Notes: generated by a model not told the origin, from the letters alone. A DNA stretch of 42,886 nt from Burkholderiales bacterium (GCA_947487165.1 CANKWX010000031.1:1-42886); one strand, 5' to 3'; positions 1 to 9,671 are shown, numbered from the stretch's first letter. A program made the numbers and translations.

Positions 1-1
1 C

Positions 2-1051
2 TTCGATGCCCGGCTGCCTTTGGGGCGGCTCACCGTGGTCACCGGCGTGTCCGGGTCGGGCAAGTCGAGCTTTGCGCGCGATGTGGTGCTGGCCAACCTT
101 TATGCGGTGGTCACCGCACGCAACAGCGGCCGCGCCGGTGCCGACAAGGCGCTGTCGCTGCTGGCCGCACCAATCGGCTGCGAGGCCATCGAGGGCACCG
201 AGCCGATCGGCCGGGTACTCGAGGTCGACCAGACCCCGATCGGCAAGACACCGCGCTCCTGTCCGGCCACCTATGTCGGTTTCTGGGATGCGATCCGCAA
301 GCTCTTTGCCGACACCACCGAGGCTCGCGTGCGCGGCTATGAGGCGGCGCGGTTTTCGTTCAATACCGGTGCCGGGCGCTGCCCGGCCTGCGAAGGCCAG
401 GGCGTCAAGACCATCGAGATGAGTTTCCTGCCCGATGTGAAAGTGGTTTGCGATGTCTGCGCCGGCCAGCGATTCAATCGCGAAACCCTGCAGGTCACGA
501 TGCGCGGCAAGAACGTCGGCGAGGTGCTGTCGATGAGCGTCGACGAGGCGGTGATCTACTTTGCCGCGCACCGCTCGATCGAGCATCCGCTCAAGCTGCT
601 GCAGGATGTCGGCCTGGGCTACCTCACCCTTGGCCAGCCGAGTCCGACGCTGTCGGGCGGAGAATCGCAGCGCATCAAGCTGGTCACCGAACTGGCCAAG
701 GTACGCGATCTGGGCGCGAGTGCCGCCTCACGATATAACCCGGTGCACACGCTTTATGTGCTCGATGAACCCACCGTCGGCCTGCACATGGCCGACGTCG
801 AAAAACTCATCCGCGTGCTGCACCGGCTGGTCGATGCCGGCAACACGCTGGTGGTGATCGAACACGACATCGACATCTGGGCAGAAGCCGACTGGATCAT
901 CGATCTCGGCCCCGAGGGCGGGGATGGCGGCGGGCGCATTGTCGAGGTCGGGCCACCGCTCGATCTGGCGGCGCGGGCCTCGAGCCACACCGGGCGGGTG
1001 CTCAGCGCGTTTCTAGCGTCGCGAGCGGCACTGGCATCCCGGGCAGCGTAA
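2..1051 (+). CDS. uvrA: UvrA-family excinuclease ATPase, C-terminal half (5' end outside window)
   Basis: This is the second ABC ATPase half of a UvrA-family protein, the damage-recognition subunit of nucleotide excision repair. Visible are a Walker A motif (GVSGSGKSS) near the start, a zinc-binding pair CPAC...CDVC, the ABC signature LSGGESQR, the Walker B segment LYVLDEPTVGLH and the switch histidine in VIEHD. The reading frame is open at the left edge, so only about 350 residues are seen. About 15 extra residues (RDLGASAASRYNPVHT region) lie between signature and Walker B, and the spacing differs from standard UvrA. This resembles the very long tandem UvrA paralogues of Burkholderiales. 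That is a family-level impression, and the missing N-terminus would settle it. The last 50 bases overlap the convergent ogt gene. Confidence 0.9.
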   Translation, partial: FDARLPLGRLTVVTGVSGSGKSSFARDVVLANLYAVVTARNSGRAGADKALSLLAAPIGCEAIEGTEPIGRVLEVDQTPIGKTPRSCPATYVGFWDAIRKLFADTTEARVRGYEAARFSFNTGAGRCPACEGQGVKTIEMSFLPDVKVVCDVCAGQRFNRETLQVTMRGKNVGEVLSMSVDEAVIYFAAHRSIEHPLKLLQDVGLGYLTLGQPSPTLSGGESQRIKLVTELAKVRDLGASAASRYNPVHTLYVLDEPTVGLHMADVEKLIRVLHRLVDAGNTLVVIEHDIDIWAEADWIIDLGPEGGDGGGRIVEVGPPLDLAARASSHTGRVLSAFLASRAALASRAA

Positions 1052-1538
1052 GCGACCCGGCGGACAGCGCACCTTCGAGCGCGAGCAGATGCTGCTTGCG
1101 CTCGAGTCCGCCGGCATACCCGGTGAGCGAGCCGTCGCGGCCGATCACCCGGTGACAGGGTACGAAGATCGATACCGGATTGCGGCCGACCGCCGCGCCC
1201 ACCGCCCGCATGGCCGCAGGCGAGCCGATCTGCCGGGCAAGCTCACCATAAGTGCTGGTGCGGCCGCGTCCGATGGTTTGCAGCGCAGCCCAGACTTTTT
1301 TCTGAAACGGCGTGCCGTGCATCGCAAGCGGCACTTCGAGCTCGACCGCCTCGCCTGTGAAATAGCGCTCGAGCAGCGCCGCCATCCGCTTTGCGAGCGG
1401 ATCGTCATCATGACGCGGCCCTAATGTCGCGAGCAGTGGCTGATGCTTCTGGCCATCGAAATACAGGCCGGTCAGCGCGCCGGCATCGAAGGCCAGCGCG
1501 ATCGGGCCGAGCGGGCTCGGCAGCAGGGCATGGTTCAT
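1002..1538 (-). CDS. ogt: Methylated-DNA--protein-cysteine methyltransferase
   Basis: A 178-residue suicide enzyme that takes the alkyl group from O6-alkylguanine (and O4-alkylthymine) onto its own cysteine. The active-site motif VPCHRVIG is present with Cys128, followed by the usual G-x-LTGYAGG segment. GTPFQKKVWAALQTI marks the start of the DNA-binding domain. The open frame runs upstream to 1691, but the ATG at 1538 gives the family's normal length. It also makes a four-base ATGA overlap with the stop of the Ada/AlkA gene, so the two are almost certainly translated together. The 3' end overlaps the opposing uvrA gene by 50 bases. Confidence 0.93.
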   Translation of the reverse strand: MNHALLPSPLGPIALAFDAGALTGLYFDGQKHQPLLATLGPRHDDDPLAKRMAALLERYFTGEAVELEVPLAMHGTPFQKKVWAALQTIGRGRTSTYGELARQIGSPAAMRAVGAAVGRNPVSIFVPCHRVIGRDGSLTGYAGGLERKQHLLALEGALSAGSLTLPGMPVPLATLETR

Positions 1539-3163
1539 GACGAGCGCTCCTGTGAGGCATTGAGGGTTGAGCCGATCGCCTGGCCAGAGGCGTTTATCGC
1601 AGTCAGCTTGGATGCGTCCGCCCTGAGCGCAGGCACCGCCGCCAGCGAGCGCCACAGATGCATCACCGCATAGCCGCGCCAGGGCCGCCACACCTCGGCC
1701 GCGGCAATCGCCGCACGCGGCGTGGTAACGCCCAGCGCCTTCATCACACCGACGTCGGCCGCCGGAAAAGCATCGGGCCAGCCAAGCGCGCGCATGGCGA
1801 TGTAGTGGGCGGTCCAGTCGCCGATGCCGGGCAGCGCTTTCAGTCGAGTGATGGTGGCATCGACCTCGCCCCCCGACTCGAGCATCAGTCCCTCGTCTGC
1901 CACCGCGCGGGCCAGTGCGATCAGGGTGCGGGAGCGCTGCCGGGTCACGCCCAGCACACCGATCGCCTCGGCCGGCAGTTCGGCCACCGCAGCGGCCGAC
2001 GGAAACGCTCGCGACAATTCGGGCCAGGGCGTCACAACCGGATCGCCGAAGGCGACCGCAAATCGGCCGGTCAGGACACTGGCCTGCTTCACCGTCACCT
2101 GCTGGCCGAGAATCGCCCGCACCGCAATCTCGAAGCCATCGAATGCCCCGGGCAATCGGACGCCCTCGAAGCCTGCCGCCAGATCCCCCAGGCCGTGGGC
2201 CACCTCGTCGGGCCGTGCGCCGAGGTCAAATGCGCGCCGCACCCGCCCGAGTGCCGCTGGAATCACCCCGACCAGCGCCGGATCGATCCGCACTTGCAGC
2301 ACATGCCGCGCCGCAGCCCGATCAGCAGGAGGCGCGACCTCGATCCAGCCAAGGCGTTGGCCGCCCCCTGGCGCGGGCAGCCTGACAATGCGCCGGTAGA
2401 CCGGCAAGCCAGGGTGCTCTCGGGACGGTCGACGAACACGCCCCTCGACAGGCGGTGGGACCCCGACTCGCTCAACACCATCGATTGCCCGGCGGCCCAG
2501 AAATTCGGTCAGCCACAACCAGTCGAGCGGCGGCCTGTACGCCAACCTGAACTGCAGGATGCCGTCATCGCCGGCGAGCGCCGGTCGGGCTGCACGACGC
2601 AGGTCGGTGGGCGCCAGCCGATAGCGCCGCACGAAGCAGTCGTTAAACCGGCGCAGGCTCGAAAAGCCGGCAGCAAGCGCCACGTCAGTCACCGGCAGGG
2701 CGGTGTCGGTCAGCAGTCGCTTGGCCAGCAGCAGCCGCTGGGTCTGGGCATAGTCGATCGGCGAGACACCGAACTGCGCATCAAAGACCCGCCGCAGATG
2801 CCGGTCGGTCACACCGAGTTGCCGCGCGATCTCGGGCAGACCACCCACCGTGAGTGCGCCGTCTTCGATCAGTGCCGCCGCCGACTGCGCGAGCCGGGCA
2901 CTGGCGTCGACGCTCGAATAGCCCGGCGCGAGCTCAGGCCGACAGCGCAGGCAGGGCCGAAAGCTGGCGTGCTCGGCCGCGGCGGCGCTCGAATAAAAGC
3001 GGCAATTCTCGCGACGCGGCGTGCGGGCGGTGCAGATCGGCCGGCAGTAGATGCCGGTGCTGGTCACGCCCACGAAGAAGCGCCCATCGAAACGGGCATC
3101 CCGCGCGCGAAGCATCTGCCAGCACAAGGCAGCGTCGGTAGTTTGTGGCAGCATCCCTGACAT
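1535..3163 (-). CDS. alkA: Ada-type regulator fused to AlkA 3-methyladenine DNA glycosylase II
   Basis: A 542-residue fusion. Residues about 10-80 form the Ada N-terminal methylphosphotriester domain with the four zinc cysteines C40, C44, C71 and C74 (spacing as in E. coli Ada; C40 would accept the methyl group). Residues about 85-190 are an AraC-type double helix-turn-helix. Residues about 205-330 match the AlkA N-terminal domain. Residues about 340-510 are the HhH-GPD glycosylase with the hairpin PGIGDWTA and the catalytic aspartate D470 in PAADVG. By family knowledge it senses methylation damage, activates repair genes and excises alkylated bases. The Ogt activity that E. coli Ada carries in the same chain is supplied here by the coupled downstream gene. 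Its start faces pgi; the two ATGs are 49 bases apart. Confidence 0.93.
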   Translation of the reverse strand: MSGMLPQTTDAALCWQMLRARDARFDGRFFVGVTSTGIYCRPICTARTPRRENCRFYSSAAAAEHASFRPCLRCRPELAPGYSSVDASARLAQSAAALIEDGALTVGGLPEIARQLGVTDRHLRRVFDAQFGVSPIDYAQTQRLLLAKRLLTDTALPVTDVALAAGFSSLRRFNDCFVRRYRLAPTDLRRAARPALAGDDGILQFRLAYRPPLDWLWLTEFLGRRAIDGVERVGVPPPVEGRVRRPSREHPGLPVYRRIVRLPAPGGGQRLGWIEVAPPADRAAARHVLQVRIDPALVGVIPAALGRVRRAFDLGARPDEVAHGLGDLAAGFEGVRLPGAFDGFEIAVRAILGQQVTVKQASVLTGRFAVAFGDPVVTPWPELSRAFPSAAAVAELPAEAIGVLGVTRQRSRTLIALARAVADEGLMLESGGEVDATITRLKALPGIGDWTAHYIAMRALGWPDAFPAADVGVMKALGVTTPRAAIAAAEVWRPWRGYAVMHLWRSLAAVPALRADASKLTAINASGQAIGSTLNASQERSS

Positions 3164-3212
3164 GAAGCGGATTATCCGCTCGCTCCAACCTCAGCGCTCG
3201 CCATATTCGGAC

Positions 3213-4790
3213 ATGACTGCCTCCTCCCACGACCCGGAGAAAACCGCCCTGCCTGAGATCGAGTCGCTACAGGCCCATGCCGCGCGACTTCAGACGCTGG
3301 CGCTGCGCGATCTGCTTCGCGACGACCCCACGCGATCGACGACCCTGTCGCTTGATGCCGGCCCGATTCACGCCGACTTCGCACGACAGTGCATCGACAC
3401 CGCCGTGCTGCATGATCTCGAGGCCTGGGCGCTGCGCTGCGGTTTTGAGACCTCGCGCAACGACCTCTTTGCAGGCCGCATCGTCAATCCAACCGAAAAA
3501 CGCCCCGCGCTGCACACCGCGCTGCGCGGCGTCGGCGGCGACACCCAGCTTGCGCAAGCGGTCGCGCTCGAACGCCGGCGCATGGCCGAACTTGCCGGTC
3601 GCATCCGCAGCGGCGCTTTACCGGGCTTTCGCGGCATGCCGATCACCACCCTTGTCTGCATCGGCATCGGCGGCTCCGACCTTGGGCCGCGCCTGGTCTG
3701 CGATGCGCTGACCAGCGAGGGCGATTTCGACGTGCGCTTCGTCGCCAATGTCGACCCGGACGACCTCGAGCGCGAACTGCGCGGACTCAATGCCGCCACG
3801 ACCGCCTTCGCAGTCATCTCCAAAACCTTCACGACCCGCGAGACACTCGCCAATGCAGCGGCAGCACGCGCCTGGCTGCTGGCTGGAGGATGTCCTGAGG
3901 CTGCGCTGGCCGGGCAGTTCATCGGCATCACCGCAGCACCCGAAGCCGCGCGGCGATGGGGCATCAGCGATTCGCTGATGCTCACTTTCTGGGAGGGGGT
4001 TGGCGGGCGATATTCGCTGTGGTCGAGCGTCGGTTTTGGTGTAGCGCTGGCCTGCGGTGTCGAAGCCTTCGACGCCCTGCTCGATGGTGCGGCGCTGATC
4101 GACCGGCATTTCCGTGATGCGCCGCTGTCAGACAACCTGCCGGCTCGCATTGGCCTGATCTCGGTCTGGAACCGGTCGTTTCTCGGCCTGCCCTCGCAGG
4201 CGGTGGTGCCTTATGCCGAGCGCCTGCGACTGTTGCCGGCCTGGCTGCAGCAGCTGGTCATGGAGAGCAACGGCAAGTCGGCTGCGCTTGCCGGCGGCAC
4301 GGTTGCACTCAAGACCTCGCCGGTGATCTGGGGCACCTCCGGCACGAATGCGCAGCATTCTTACTTTCAGCAGCTTCATCAGGGGCCCGACATCGTGCCG
4401 GTCGACTTCATCGTCGCGCGGGGCAGTCGCGCCGAGGCCCTGGGTGCCGATGACGATCGCCACCGAATCCTGGTGGCCAATTGCCTCGCGCAGTCGGCTG
4501 CTCTGGCCATCGGCAAGACCTCTGACGATCCGCACCGGCTCTTTCCGGGCAATCGGCCGAGTTCGATGCTTGTTATTGCGCAGCTCGATGCCCGGGCGCT
4601 CGGTGCGCTGCTGGCCTGCTACGAGCACGCCACCTTTACCGCGGCGGTGGTGCTTGGCATCAATCCCTTCGATCAGTTCGGCGTCGAGCTGGGCAAGGTC
4701 CTGGCGGGCGAAGTCGAAGCGCTGCTGGCAGGTGGCGCCGGTGAGGGGCTCGACGCCACGACCCACGCCCTGGCCAAGCGGCTGCGCTGA
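3213..4790 (+). CDS. pgi: Glucose-6-phosphate isomerase
   Basis: Interconverts glucose 6-phosphate and fructose 6-phosphate in the cytoplasm (glycolysis and gluconeogenesis). Family signatures are clear: SKTFTTRET for phosphate binding, VGGRYSLWSSVG (PGI signature 1), MESNGK, GTNAQHSYFQQLHQG with the ring-opening histidine, and GINPFDQFGVELGK (PGI signature 2). With the ATG at 3213 it is 525 residues, close to the usual 540-550. An in-frame ATG at 3162 is possible, but it would start inside the divergent alkA start codon and leave no room for a promoter. It is convergent with the molybdenum hydroxylase gene. Confidence 0.93.
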   Translation: MTASSHDPEKTALPEIESLQAHAARLQTLALRDLLRDDPTRSTTLSLDAGPIHADFARQCIDTAVLHDLEAWALRCGFETSRNDLFAGRIVNPTEKRPALHTALRGVGGDTQLAQAVALERRRMAELAGRIRSGALPGFRGMPITTLVCIGIGGSDLGPRLVCDALTSEGDFDVRFVANVDPDDLERELRGLNAATTAFAVISKTFTTRETLANAAAARAWLLAGGCPEAALAGQFIGITAAPEAARRWGISDSLMLTFWEGVGGRYSLWSSVGFGVALACGVEAFDALLDGAALIDRHFRDAPLSDNLPARIGLISVWNRSFLGLPSQAVVPYAERLRLLPAWLQQLVMESNGKSAALAGGTVALKTSPVIWGTSGTNAQHSYFQQLHQGPDIVPVDFIVARGSRAEALGADDDRHRILVANCLAQSAALAIGKTSDDPHRLFPGNRPSSMLVIAQLDARALGALLACYEHATFTAAVVLGINPFDQFGVELGKVLAGEVEALLAGGAGEGLDATTHALAKRLR

Positions 4791-4796
4791 TTTAAT

Positions 4797-4822
4797 CGGG
4801 GTCAGAAGACAATTTCTTGTCT
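4797..4822. repeat. Short GGGGTCAG-containing inverted repeat after pgi
   Basis: Just after the pgi stop the sequence reads GGGGTCAG and then AGACAA-tttc-TTGTCT (4807-4822), a perfect 6-bp stem. GGGGTCAG-plus-AATTT stretches recur in many proteobacterial genomes beside IS200-like/RAYT transposase genes, so this may be a dispersed element remnant. It might also act as a weak bidirectional terminator between the convergent genes. It lacks a T-tract and no second copy was found in the window. Confidence 0.35.
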
Positions 4823-4830
4823 GTGCGCCC

Positions 4831-7101
4831 TCAGGCGAGTTTCAGCGGCAACGACCGCAAGCGCTGCCCGGTCGCAAAAAACACCGCATTGGCAACCGCG
4901 GCAGCCACCGGCGGCACCATCGGCTCGCCCACGCCCTCAGGCCCCGCGGTCGAGGCAATGATCTCGGTCTCGACTACCGGCGCGTCACTCATGCGCAGCA
5001 CCGTGTAGTCGTGAAAATTGGACTGCTTGACCTGCCCCTTGTCGATCGTGATCTCGCCGTGCAGCGCCGCGCTCAAAGCAAACACCACACTGCTCTCGGC
5101 CTGCTGGCGGATGAGATTCGGATTCACCGGATAACCGCAGTCGATCACGCAGACCACCCGATCGACCCGGATCTGCTTGCCGCGGCTGACCGTGACTTCA
5201 GCCACTTGCGCGACGATCGAGCCGAAGGATTCATGCAGCGCAATGCCCCGACCGCGCTTGCCGCCCTCGCTGTCGATCGGCAGCGGCGAGCCCCAGCCAC
5301 CGAGTTCTGCCGCCCGCTGCAGCACCTTCAGATGACGGGGATGGCGTTGCAGGAGGTCGGCGCGAAACGCCATCGGATCCTTGCCTGCCGCACCGGCCAC
5401 TTCGTCCATGAAGCATTCCTTGAAGAAGGCCTGATGCGAATGGCCGACCGATCGCCAGAACCCGACCGGAACCGGCTCGACCGTCGCCACATGCGCGATC
5501 CGTGCCGCCGCAAACTCGTAGGGTTGGTCAAAGGCCCCTTCGCTCGTGGTCTTGTCCGGACCACCCGCCGGCAGGTCAAAGAGGCGGTCAAGCACAGCCG
5601 GCACGATCGCCTGACCCGCCGACAGGTTTCGCCAGGCCAGCAGACGGCCCTGCGCATCGAGTCCTGCTTCGAAGCGGGCCATTGTCGCCGGCCGATAAAA
5701 GTCATGCGTCATATCCTGCTCGCGCGACCAGAGGGTCTGCACCGGCGCACCGTCGGCGGCCATCGCAATCTGCGCAGCCTGGCCGATGCAGTCGACATCG
5801 AGCCGACGCCCGAAGCCGCCTCCGAGATACTGGACCTGGATGTCAACCTTGTCGGCCGTCAGACCGGTTGCTTTGGCCACGGCGCGCCGGGCCAGATCAG
5901 GTACCTGAGTCGAAACCCAGGCGGTCGCGCGACCATCGCTGACCTGCACCGTGCAATTCATCGGTTCAAGCGCTGCGTGAGCCAGATAGGGCGCCCGGTA
6001 TTCGGCAGACAGCTTTCTCACCGCGACCGCCATCGCGCCGTCGGCATCACCGACCGTCGTGAAGGCATGACCTTTGCCGCTGTCGAGCGCGACGGCAAGC
6101 CGGGCAAAGACATCGGCGCTCGAGACCCCGGCAGCAGCGCCGTGATCCCAGGTCACCTGCACCTGCTCGAGTGCCTTCATCGCCCTCCACGGATGATCGG
6201 CAATCACTGCCACGCCGCCGGTGCCGCCATGACGACCGGCCACTTCGAGCACCTTTTTCACGCCTTTCACTCCGGTCGCCTTGCCGGCATCAAAGGACTT
6301 CGCTTTGCCGCCGAGCGTCGGGCACATCAGCACGCTCGCGTAGAGCATGCCCGGGCGAACCACATCGATGCCGAAGCCGGCGCGACCGTCCGACTTGACC
6401 GGCCCATCGAGGCGGTGCAAGGGCTTGCCGATCAACGTGAAGGCAGAGGCGTCCTTCAACTTGACATCGGTCGGAATCGGCCGTTTCGCCGCAGCCTGCA
6501 CCAGTTCGCCGAAGCCCGCCTTGCGGCCCGATGCATGACTGAGCTGCCCGCTCGCCACGGTGATTTCGCCTGCCGGCACGCCCCACAGGTCGGCCGCGGC
6601 ACCCACCAGCATCGCCCGCGCGCTGGCACCCGCCTGACGCATCGGCATCCAGAGGTCTTTCATGCTCGATGAGCCGCCGGTCATCATCACGCCGAACTCG
6701 CGCATCGCCTTGGCAGTCATCCAGCCGGCAAAGCGCTTGACGCTGCCCTCATCGCCGGGATGAAAGGGCAGGCCATCGACCAGCGAGGCAAGGTTGTTGT
6801 AGATCGGGTCGATGCCGGTGTAGCCGGTGCGCACCTGTGACCAGTCGGCATCGAGCTCGTCGGCCAGCAGCATGGCCAGACCGGTATGGATACCCTGCCC
6901 CATCTCCGACTTCGACATCAGCACGGTGACCGTACCGTCGGTGCCCAGGCTGACCCAGCCGTTGAACGCCAACTGCCCCGGCGCCACTGTCGGCAAAGCC
7001 GACGGCATCAGACGCTGGCGTACCGGCATCAGGCCCCAGCCGATGGTCAGAGCGCCCACCGCCGCAATCGTTCCCAGGATGAAATTCCGGCGTGTCGACA
7101 T
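4831..7101 (-). CDS. Molybdopterin-binding aldehyde/isoquinoline oxidoreductase large subunit (IorB-like)
   Basis: A 756-residue xanthine dehydrogenase-family molybdenum-cytosine-dinucleotide subunit of the isoquinoline 1-oxidoreductase beta type, with the two tandem molybdenum-binding domains this group shows. The N-terminus STRRNFILGTIAAVGALTIGWG is a twin-arginine signal, placing it in the periplasm. GGGFGRR is the cofactor loop, and EGVGEPMVPPVAAAVANA near the C-terminus carries the catalytic glutamate. The ATG at 7101 has an AGAAGG ribosome site and puts the Tat motif at residue 4; a TTG at 7131 is less likely. The usual partner, a small 2Fe-2S subunit (IorA), and a c-type cytochrome are not adjacent: pgi lies downstream and the divergent copper ATPase upstream. 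The substrate is unknown. Confidence 0.88.
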   Translation of the reverse strand: MSTRRNFILGTIAAVGALTIGWGLMPVRQRLMPSALPTVAPGQLAFNGWVSLGTDGTVTVLMSKSEMGQGIHTGLAMLLADELDADWSQVRTGYTGIDPIYNNLASLVDGLPFHPGDEGSVKRFAGWMTAKAMREFGVMMTGGSSSMKDLWMPMRQAGASARAMLVGAAADLWGVPAGEITVASGQLSHASGRKAGFGELVQAAAKRPIPTDVKLKDASAFTLIGKPLHRLDGPVKSDGRAGFGIDVVRPGMLYASVLMCPTLGGKAKSFDAGKATGVKGVKKVLEVAGRHGGTGGVAVIADHPWRAMKALEQVQVTWDHGAAAGVSSADVFARLAVALDSGKGHAFTTVGDADGAMAVAVRKLSAEYRAPYLAHAALEPMNCTVQVSDGRATAWVSTQVPDLARRAVAKATGLTADKVDIQVQYLGGGFGRRLDVDCIGQAAQIAMAADGAPVQTLWSREQDMTHDFYRPATMARFEAGLDAQGRLLAWRNLSAGQAIVPAVLDRLFDLPAGGPDKTTSEGAFDQPYEFAAARIAHVATVEPVPVGFWRSVGHSHQAFFKECFMDEVAGAAGKDPMAFRADLLQRHPRHLKVLQRAAELGGWGSPLPIDSEGGKRGRGIALHESFGSIVAQVAEVTVSRGKQIRVDRVVCVIDCGYPVNPNLIRQQAESSVVFALSAALHGEITIDKGQVKQSNFHDYTVLRMSDAPVVETEIIASTAGPEGVGEPMVPPVAAAVANAVFFATGQRLRSLPLKLA

Positions 7102-7170
7102 GGCCTTCTGGCGCCTTTGGAGGTCGGTCAAGCCATCGATGGTGCCACAGCCGTCATGACCCGACCCTGA

Positions 7171-7196
7171 CTTGATTCCTGTGATTTCGGATCAAG
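7171..7196. promoter_or_regulatory. Imperfect inverted repeat in the iorB/copA divergent spacer
   Basis: CTTGAT (7171-7176) and ATCAAG (7191-7196) form an inverted repeat, and the arms extend to CTTGATtCC/GG-ATCAAG with one bulge. It sits in the 137-bp spacer between two divergent genes, 42 bases before the copA start. No clear CueR-type box was seen. It could be an operator or chance. Confidence 0.3.
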
Positions 7197-7238
7197 CTCA
7201 ATCAGGCGCATGCTGGCAACACCAGGGCCGACTCAGCC

Positions 7239-9671
7239 ATGAACGACATCAGCACCCACCTCAGGCTTCCGATTGAAGGGATGACCTGCGCCTCCTGCGC
7301 GGGTCGGGTCGAGCGCGCTCTGCGAAAGGTGCCCGGCGTGAGCGATGCCACCGTGAACCTCGCCACCGAGACCGCCAGCGTGAACGGCACCGCGCTGTCG
7401 CGACAGACGCTGATCGATGCGATCGTCAAGGCCGGCTATCAGAGCCCCGATGAGGCTGACGATCCTGCCACCCTCAGGGCTGGCAGCATCTCCCACGTTG
7501 CACCGGATGCCAGTGCTGTCGACACGGCATCTCGGCCGCAGGAAACCGACGCGGCCGCGAAACGGCTGCTGCACGAGCGCCGCCAGCTCGCCCTGGCCCT
7601 GCTGCTGACCGCCCCGCTGGTGCTGCCGATGCTGGCCTCGCCTTTCGGCTATTCGCTCATGCTGCCGGCCTGGCTGCAGTTCGCCTTGGCGACACCGGTG
7701 CAATTCCTGATCGGCGCACGCTTTTACATCGCCGGCTTCAAAGCGGTCAGAGCCGGATCGGCCAATATGGATGTGCTGGTCGCGCTGGGCACCTCGGCCG
7801 GTTGGGGGCTGTCGACCTGGCTGTGGCTCACCGCCCATCCCGGCCACACGCCGCATCTCTACTTCGAAGCCTCGGCAGTCGTGATCGCCCTGGTACTGCT
7901 GGGCAAATACCTCGAGTCGCGCGCCAAGCGCCAGACCACCGAGGCCATCCGTGCCCTGAATGCCCTGCGGCCCGACACCGTGCGCCGCCAACTCGGCACA
8001 CGCATCGAAACCGTGCCGATCGCGCGCATTCTGGTGGGCGATCGGGTGGTCGTGCTGCCGGGCGAGCGCCTGCCGGTCGATGGCCTGCTGCTCGAAGGCA
8101 ATACCCAGGTCGACGAGTCGATGCTGACCGGCGAGCCGCTGCCGATCGACAAGCAGCCTGGCGATCGCCTGACCGGCGGCTCGATCAACGGCGACGGTCA
8201 GATCCTGCTTCAGGTTGGTGCGGTCGGCACCGAGACAGTGCTGGCCAGCATCATCCGCATGGTTGAGGACGCTCAGGCTGCCAAGGCGCCGATCCAGCGC
8301 ATCGTCGATCGGGTCTCGTCGGTTTTCGTGCCGGCGGTGCTCGTGATTGCCGCCCTCACTTTCGCAGGCTGGCTCGCCACCGGCCACGGCATCGAGCCGG
8401 CCACGATCAGCGCAGTGGCAGTTCTGGTCATCGCCTGCCCCTGCGCGCTCGGTCTGGCCACGCCGGCCGCCATCATGGCCGGCACCGGTGTGGCCGCCAG
8501 CAAGGGCATCCTGATCCGCGACGCTCAGGCGCTCGAACTCGCGCAGCGCATCACGGTCGTGGCCTTCGACAAGACCGGCACGCTCACCGTCGGTCATCCG
8601 GTTCTCACCGACACGATTCCGACAGGCACGGCCGATGTGATGCGCCTGCTTGGCCTGACTGCGGCGCTGCAGTCGGGCAGCGAGCATCCGCTCGCCCGGG
8701 CGGTGTTGGCGGCAGCCGCTGCGGCCCAGGCACCTGCGCTGGTCGCCACCGATGTCCGTGCGCTGCCGGGGCGGGGCCTCGAAGGCCGTGTCGAAGGCCG
8801 GCCCCTGCGCATCGGCAGCGAGCGGCTGGCTCGCGAGCTTGGCGCGATCCATGAGATTGATGCGACCGCCCGCATTGAGTCGACAGTGTTATCGACCGAC
8901 TCGTCGACCGACGAATCAATCATCGAATCCGGCGCAACGCACAAGCACCAGACACTCATCAGCGAAGCGGCCCGCCTGCAGCGCGAGGGACGCACGGTAT
9001 CGTGGGTGATCGACGAAGACGACACCGGACAGGCCCGCGCCATCGGACTGCTCGCCTTCGGCGACACCGTCAAACCCGGTGCCCGCGAGGCGATTACGCA
9101 GCTTAGCGCGATGGGCATCCGCAGCGTCATGATCACCGGCGACAACCAGGGCGCCGCGCAGGCGATTGCAGGCCAACTGGGCATCACCGAGGTCATCGCC
9201 AACGTGTTGCCGATCGACAAGGCTCATGCGGTCAATCAGCTGCGAACGCGCGCCGACATCGTGGTCGCCATGGTCGGCGATGGCATCAACGACGCCCCCG
9301 CGCTTGCCGCCGCCGATGTCGGCATCGCCATGGCAACCGGCACCGATGTCGCCATGGCCACCGCTGGCATCACGCTGATGCGCGGCGATCCGGCGCTCGT
9401 GCCGATCGCCATCGACCTGTCGGCAAGAACCGTCGCCAAAATTCGCCAGAACCTCTTCTGGGCCCTCATCTACAACATCGTCGGTATTCCGCTTGCCGCC
9501 CTAGGCTGGCTGTCCCCGGTGATTGCAGGCGCGGCGATGGCAATGAGTTCGGTGAGCGTCGTCAGCAATGCCTTGTTGCTTCAATATCGACCCGATCGGG
9601 TACGGATCTTGCGACACGGCCACGGTGGGGGTTTCTTTAATCGGCTGACTGACCGCCCATCGGGACGATGA
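7239..9671 (+). CDS. copA: Copper-translocating P1B-type ATPase
   Basis: An 810-residue inner-membrane pump that exports Cu(I) using ATP. One N-terminal heavy-metal domain carries GMTCASC (residues 14-20). After it come eight predicted membrane segments with the transport motif CPC (in VIACPCALG, about residue 400), the phosphorylation site DKTGTLT (about 444), the actuator TGE, and the hinge [14 protein letters not shown]7 has the copper-site YN (LIYNIVG) and TM8 the MSS pattern ([14 protein letters not shown]). A serine/threonine-rich stretch near residues 550-570 enlarges the nucleotide domain. It stands alone; no cueR or chaperone gene is adjacent. Confidence 0.93.
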   Translation: MNDISTHLRLPIEGMTCASCAGRVERALRKVPGVSDATVNLATETASVNGTALSRQTLIDAIVKAGYQSPDEADDPATLRAGSISHVAPDASAVDTASRPQETDAAAKRLLHERRQLALALLLTAPLVLPMLASPFGYSLMLPAWLQFALATPVQFLIGARFYIAGFKAVRAGSANMDVLVALGTSAGWGLSTWLWLTAHPGHTPHLYFEASAVVIALVLLGKYLESRAKRQTTEAIRALNALRPDTVRRQLGTRIETVPIARILVGDRVVVLPGERLPVDGLLLEGNTQVDESMLTGEPLPIDKQPGDRLTGGSINGDGQILLQVGAVGTETVLASIIRMVEDAQAAKAPIQRIVDRVSSVFVPAVLVIAALTFAGWLATGHGIEPATISAVAVLVIACPCALGLATPAAIMAGTGVAASKGILIRDAQALELAQRITVVAFDKTGTLTVGHPVLTDTIPTGTADVMRLLGLTAALQSGSEHPLARAVLAAAAAAQAPALVATDVRALPGRGLEGRVEGRPLRIGSERLARELGAIHEIDATARIESTVLSTDSSTDESIIESGATHKHQTLISEAARLQREGRTVSWVIDEDDTGQARAIGLLAFGDTVKPGAREAITQLSAMGIRSVMITGDNQGAAQAIAGQLGITEVIANVLPIDKAHAVNQLRTRADIVVAMVGDGINDAPALAAADVGIAMATGTDVAMATAGITLMRGDPALVPIAIDLSARTVAKIRQNLFWALIYNIVGIPLAALGWLSPVIAGAAMAMSSVSVVSNALLLQYRPDRVRILRHGHGGGFFNRLTDRPSGR

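Noticed and set aside
1658-3160. A 500-codon open frame on the plus strand opposite alkA
   Set aside because: Its product has no protein pattern; it mirrors the GC-rich third-position bias of the real Ada/AlkA gene.
4348-6672. A 774-codon plus-strand open frame across pgi and the molybdenum enzyme
   Set aside because: It covers two convergent real genes in the wrong frame and is very rich in arginine and histidine, a sign of a shadow frame.
7233-8852. A 539-codon minus-strand open frame under copA
   Set aside because: Low-complexity, histidine- and glutamine-rich translation without family features, opposite a certain gene.
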